A stretch of 8,312 bases of DNA from Spirochaetales bacterium. Lineage in GTDB: Bacteria > Spirochaetota > Spirochaetia > ARS1246. Where the stretch lies: positions 1 to 8,312 of the forward strand of contig JABGPX010000564.1 of assembly GCA_018644745.1 (NCBI GenBank), in the 5' to 3' direction. This document shows, in pieces, positions 6,139-8,312 of the stretch (within the stretch, counting starts at the first letter, position 1; the number at the start of each line of letters is the position of its first letter). The position numbers and the translations under genes were made by a program. A model generated the notes under the pieces. It saw nothing but the letters and a program-made list of their open reading frames with translations. It was not told the origin of the DNA and made no database searches.

Positions 6139-7113
6139 ATGGCCGTCATAAAGAACTGGTTTGTCATCGGTATTTTTCTTGTACTGATGCTTGGTTTTCT
6201 CATCCCGAACGTCGGCGTGGTCCTTAACACGGGTTCCATTTTCAGCACCGCTCTCATCGTACTGCTGTTCTTGATTTCCGGTCTGAAGCTGCCGTCGGAA
6301 TCGATAAAGTCGGGAATGCGAGACGTGAGGATCCACCTCTATATACAGATATTCATTTTCGTCGTAAATCCTCTATTCTTTTATGTCACCTCACTGCCGT
6401 TTAAAGAGACATTAGACGGGCAGTTGGTAATCGGCATTTACGCCCTGGCTTGCCTACCCACAACCATCTCGAGCTGTATAATTTTCACTCAGATAGCGGG
6501 AGGCAATGTCGTGGCAACTATGTTTAACGCAGCCCTTGCCAATGTCATGGGCGTGATAGTCTCTCCGCTGATACTCTCAGCATTGATGCGCAGCACAGGA
6601 AAGGCGCTGCCGCTTTCCGAGCTTCTCGCGATCCTGCAGAGCCTTGGGTTCAAGATGCTGCTTCCAATCGTAATCGGCCAAGTCCTGAGGAAACATATCA
6701 AAGCCGGCGTTGATAAAAACAAGATACCGTTGGGAGTGCTGAGTAACCTATGTATTCTCATGATTCTATTCTTTGCATTCGCGAAGACCGCAAAGAACCC
6801 GGACTTTCTGAATAATCTCGAAAGTATGATAGTACCGTTTATCTATCTTGCAGTCGCATTTGTTGCTCTTTTGGGTTTGGCATTTGCCGGGGCTAAGCTG
6901 ATGAAATTCCCGGCAGAAAATATCATATCGATTTTGTTCGCGGCGCCGCAAAAAACCCTCGCGATGGGAGTTCCCCTTCTGAGCACGTTTTTCGCGAGTA
7001 ATCCCGAGATTCTAGGGATAGCCTTGCTCCCGCTTATTTTTTACCATCCGTGGCAGCTATTCGTTTCGGGATTCCTCCCCGGTATTACCGCAAAACTCAC
7101 CAAGGCGGTTTAA
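6139..7113 (+). CDS. SBF-like bile acid:sodium symporter family protein (SLC10A7/YfeH type)
   Basis: 324 residues, almost wholly hydrophobic, with about ten predicted helices. Family signatures are LFLISGLKLPSESIKSG (43-59), LACLPTTISSCIIFTQIAGG followed by NVVATMFNAALANVMGV (103-139), AAPQKTLAMGVPLL (268-281) and LLPLIFYHPWQLFV (306-319). These mark the SBF-like group related to vertebrate SLC10A7 and bacterial YfeH rather than true bile-acid symporters; transport of an organic anion with sodium is a family-level guess. The N-terminus is short, as usual for the group. It starts 16 nt after the chemoreceptor stop with no clear Shine-Dalgarno sequence, so translation may depend on coupling. 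A three-codon ATG reading frame (6125-6136) ends 2 nt before its start codon. The gamma-glutamyltransferase gene follows with no gap. Confidence 0.9.
   Translation: MAVIKNWFVIGIFLVLMLGFLIPNVGVVLNTGSIFSTALIVLLFLISGLKLPSESIKSGMRDVRIHLYIQIFIFVVNPLFFYVTSLPFKETLDGQLVIGIYALACLPTTISSCIIFTQIAGGNVVATMFNAALANVMGVIVSPLILSALMRSTGKALPLSELLAILQSLGFKMLLPIVIGQVLRKHIKAGVDKNKIPLGVLSNLCILMILFFAFAKTAKNPDFLNNLESMIVPFIYLAVAFVALLGLAFAGAKLMKFPAENIISILFAAPQKTLAMGVPLLSTFFASNPEILGIALLPLIFYHPWQLFVSGFLPGITAKLTKAV
7102..7105 (+). promoter_or_regulatory. Ribosome binding site of the gamma-glutamyltransferase gene
   Basis: AAGG inside the last codons of the transporter gene stands 8 nt before the ATG at 7114. The transporter stop TAA (7111-7113) and that ATG are directly adjacent, so stop-start coupling is also likely. 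Confidence 0.55.
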
Positions 7114-8312
7114 ATGAAATTTCTCTCGAGTTTCGAATATAATTCACGACGTTCGGCTATTTTCTCGAGCAGAGGCATGGCCGCATCCAGTCAGCCTGAA
7201 GCGACCGCCGCGGGGGTGAAGATACTACGGCGGGGCGGCAACGCGGCCGACGCGGCGGTCGCCATGGCCGCGGCGCTGCAGGTTACCCAGCCGTGTTCTA
7301 CCGGTTTGGGCGGCGATTGTTTTTGTCTATATTACAGCGCCGCCGAAAAACGGGTGTACGCGATGAATGGATCCGGCCGATCTCCCGGAAAACTCAATCT
7401 CACTTTGCTTCAAGATCAGGGATTTGAGAAAGAAATCCCCAGCTATCATGCCCACACGGTTACAGTGCCGGGAGCTCCTGCCGGCTGGGTTGATACGGTT
7501 GAGCGATTTGGTTCTCTCCCAATGTCATCAATTTTAGAGCCGGCAATAGACCTCGCCGAAAATGGCTTTCCCGTCGGACAGCTCACGGCTAACTGGTGGG
7601 GACGCGGCGCGGAAAAACAGCTTGCACTCTACCCTCACGGCGGCGAATTGATGATAAACGGAAGAGGACCGCGGCCGGGTGAAGTTTTCAAAAACCTGGG
7701 ACTCGCCGCGGTGCTTCGCACCATGGCAGAGGAAGGGGCGGCGCCATTCTACTCGGGGTGGATCGCCGAGCGAGTCGTTTCCGCGGTTCAGCAGGAAGGC
7801 GGGGTGTTGTCGATGGCCGACCTCGCGCAGCACACCACGGAGTGGATCGATCCGATATCAGTGGACTACAAAGGTGTCACTGTCTGGGAGTGCCCGCCGA
7901 ACGGTCAGGGAATCGCGGCGCTGATCGGGCTCAACATACTAAGCCAATTTGATCTCAGGGCGGTCGATCGATGTACACGATATCATCTGCTGATAGAATC
8001 GATGCGACTCGCCTTCGCCGACGCGGGGGCGTATGTCGCCGATCCGGCTATTTCGCCGGTTCCCGTCGAAGACCTGCTCTCAAAGAGTTATGCCGCGAAC
8101 CGAGCGGCGATGATTGATCGAAATGTGAGAATCCCTCAGGTAGACCCAGGCAGCTTTGCCCCTGCGGCAACCGGCGGAGACACTGTGTATTTTTCTACGG
8201 CTGATCGTGATGGGAACGGCTGCTCATTTATCAATAGCAACTATATGGGCTTTGGTACCGGAATCGTGCCGCAGGGATGCGGTTTCTCCCTTCAGAATCG
8301 AGGGAAAGGGTT
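7114..8312 (+). CDS. Gamma-glutamyltransferase family protein, YwrD-like (partial, C-terminus missing)
   Basis: 399 residues are visible before the window ends. The N-terminus has the family opening GMAASSQPEATAAGVKILRR then GGNAADAAVAMAAALQV (22-57), STGLGGDCFCLYY (62-74), and NGSGRSP with Arg89, the likely alpha-carboxylate-binding arginine. The autoprocessing site is GGDTVYFSTADRDGNGCSF, with Thr357 as the expected nucleophile and new N-terminus of the small subunit; NSNYMGFGTGIVP follows as in YwrD-type enzymes. The proenzyme cleaves itself there and then hydrolyses or transfers gamma-glutamyl groups from glutathione or related amides; some relatives act as acylases. No signal peptide is seen (the start MKFLSSFEYNSRR is hydrophilic), so unlike secreted GGTs it is probably cytosolic, as expected for the YwrD branch. 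Parts of this gene are visibly richer in GC than the receptor gene. Family call is firm; substrate is open. Confidence 0.92.
   Translation, partial: MKFLSSFEYNSRRSAIFSSRGMAASSQPEATAAGVKILRRGGNAADAAVAMAAALQVTQPCSTGLGGDCFCLYYSAAEKRVYAMNGSGRSPGKLNLTLLQDQGFEKEIPSYHAHTVTVPGAPAGWVDTVERFGSLPMSSILEPAIDLAENGFPVGQLTANWWGRGAEKQLALYPHGGELMINGRGPRPGEVFKNLGLAAVLRTMAEEGAAPFYSGWIAERVVSAVQQEGGVLSMADLAQHTTEWIDPISVDYKGVTVWECPPNGQGIAALIGLNILSQFDLRAVDRCTRYHLLIESMRLAFADAGAYVADPAISPVPVEDLLSKSYAANRAAMIDRNVRIPQVDPGSFAPAATGGDTVYFSTADRDGNGCSFINSNYMGFGTGIVPQGCGFSLQNRGKG

Noticed and set aside
7534..7952. Open frames overlapping the gamma-glutamyltransferase gene on both strands
   Set aside because: They overlap conserved GGT coding sequence in other frames and are explained by its high local GC content.

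Overview
The window looks like ordinary chromosomal DNA from a bacterium of moderate GC content, most likely a spirochaete (Spirochaetaceae-like). The main clue is the methyl-accepting chemotaxis protein: its hairpin tip has the LLAMNAAIEAAHAG and GKGFAVVANEVKKLA wording, and its tail reads AISRFKLS, both of which I associate with spirochaete receptors. This placement is an inference. No phage, transposon, CRISPR, rRNA or tRNA signal was seen. Seven genes lie inside the window or enter it, plus a partial gene at each end counted among the eight listed. Coding density is high: the longest stretch without a gene is about 230 bases (2086-2316).

Left block, minus strand, 1-2085. Transcription runs leftwards through an esterase-like alpha/beta hydrolase (1282-2085), a YtrA-type GntR repressor (802-1224) and the start of a membrane-bound stomatin/slipin (SPFH) protein that leaves the window at base 1. 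The repressor and slipin genes share an ATGA stop/start overlap. In front of the repressor is a near-consensus sigma-70 promoter whose -35 box contains the hydrolase stop codon. A perfect 14-nt inverted repeat covers the expected transcription start and reaches the repressor start codon. This is a compact self-regulated unit controlling a membrane-scaffold protein.

Middle block, 2317-3919. A YjjG-type HAD nucleotidase on the plus strand and a ten-helix DMT/EamA exporter on the minus strand converge and overlap by 20 bases at their 3' ends. No terminator is visible between them.

Right block, plus strand, 4056-8312. From a strong promoter that ends only 9 nt before the probable start codon come a six-helix chemoreceptor with HAMP and signalling domains, an SBF-like (SLC10A7/YfeH-type) transporter 16 nt later, and a YwrD-like gamma-glutamyltransferase whose ATG directly follows the transporter stop codon. 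The gamma-glutamyltransferase gene is cut off by the window end. The tight spacing suggests co-transcription, and possibly one sensing/uptake/breakdown unit for a gamma-glutamyl or other organic-anion substrate; that link is inference.

No wholly unknown protein family was found. The most interesting points are the GntR-slipin module with its operator, the multi-spanning N-terminus of both the slipin and the receptor, the two divergent genes that look leaderless, and the receptor-transporter-GGT cluster.
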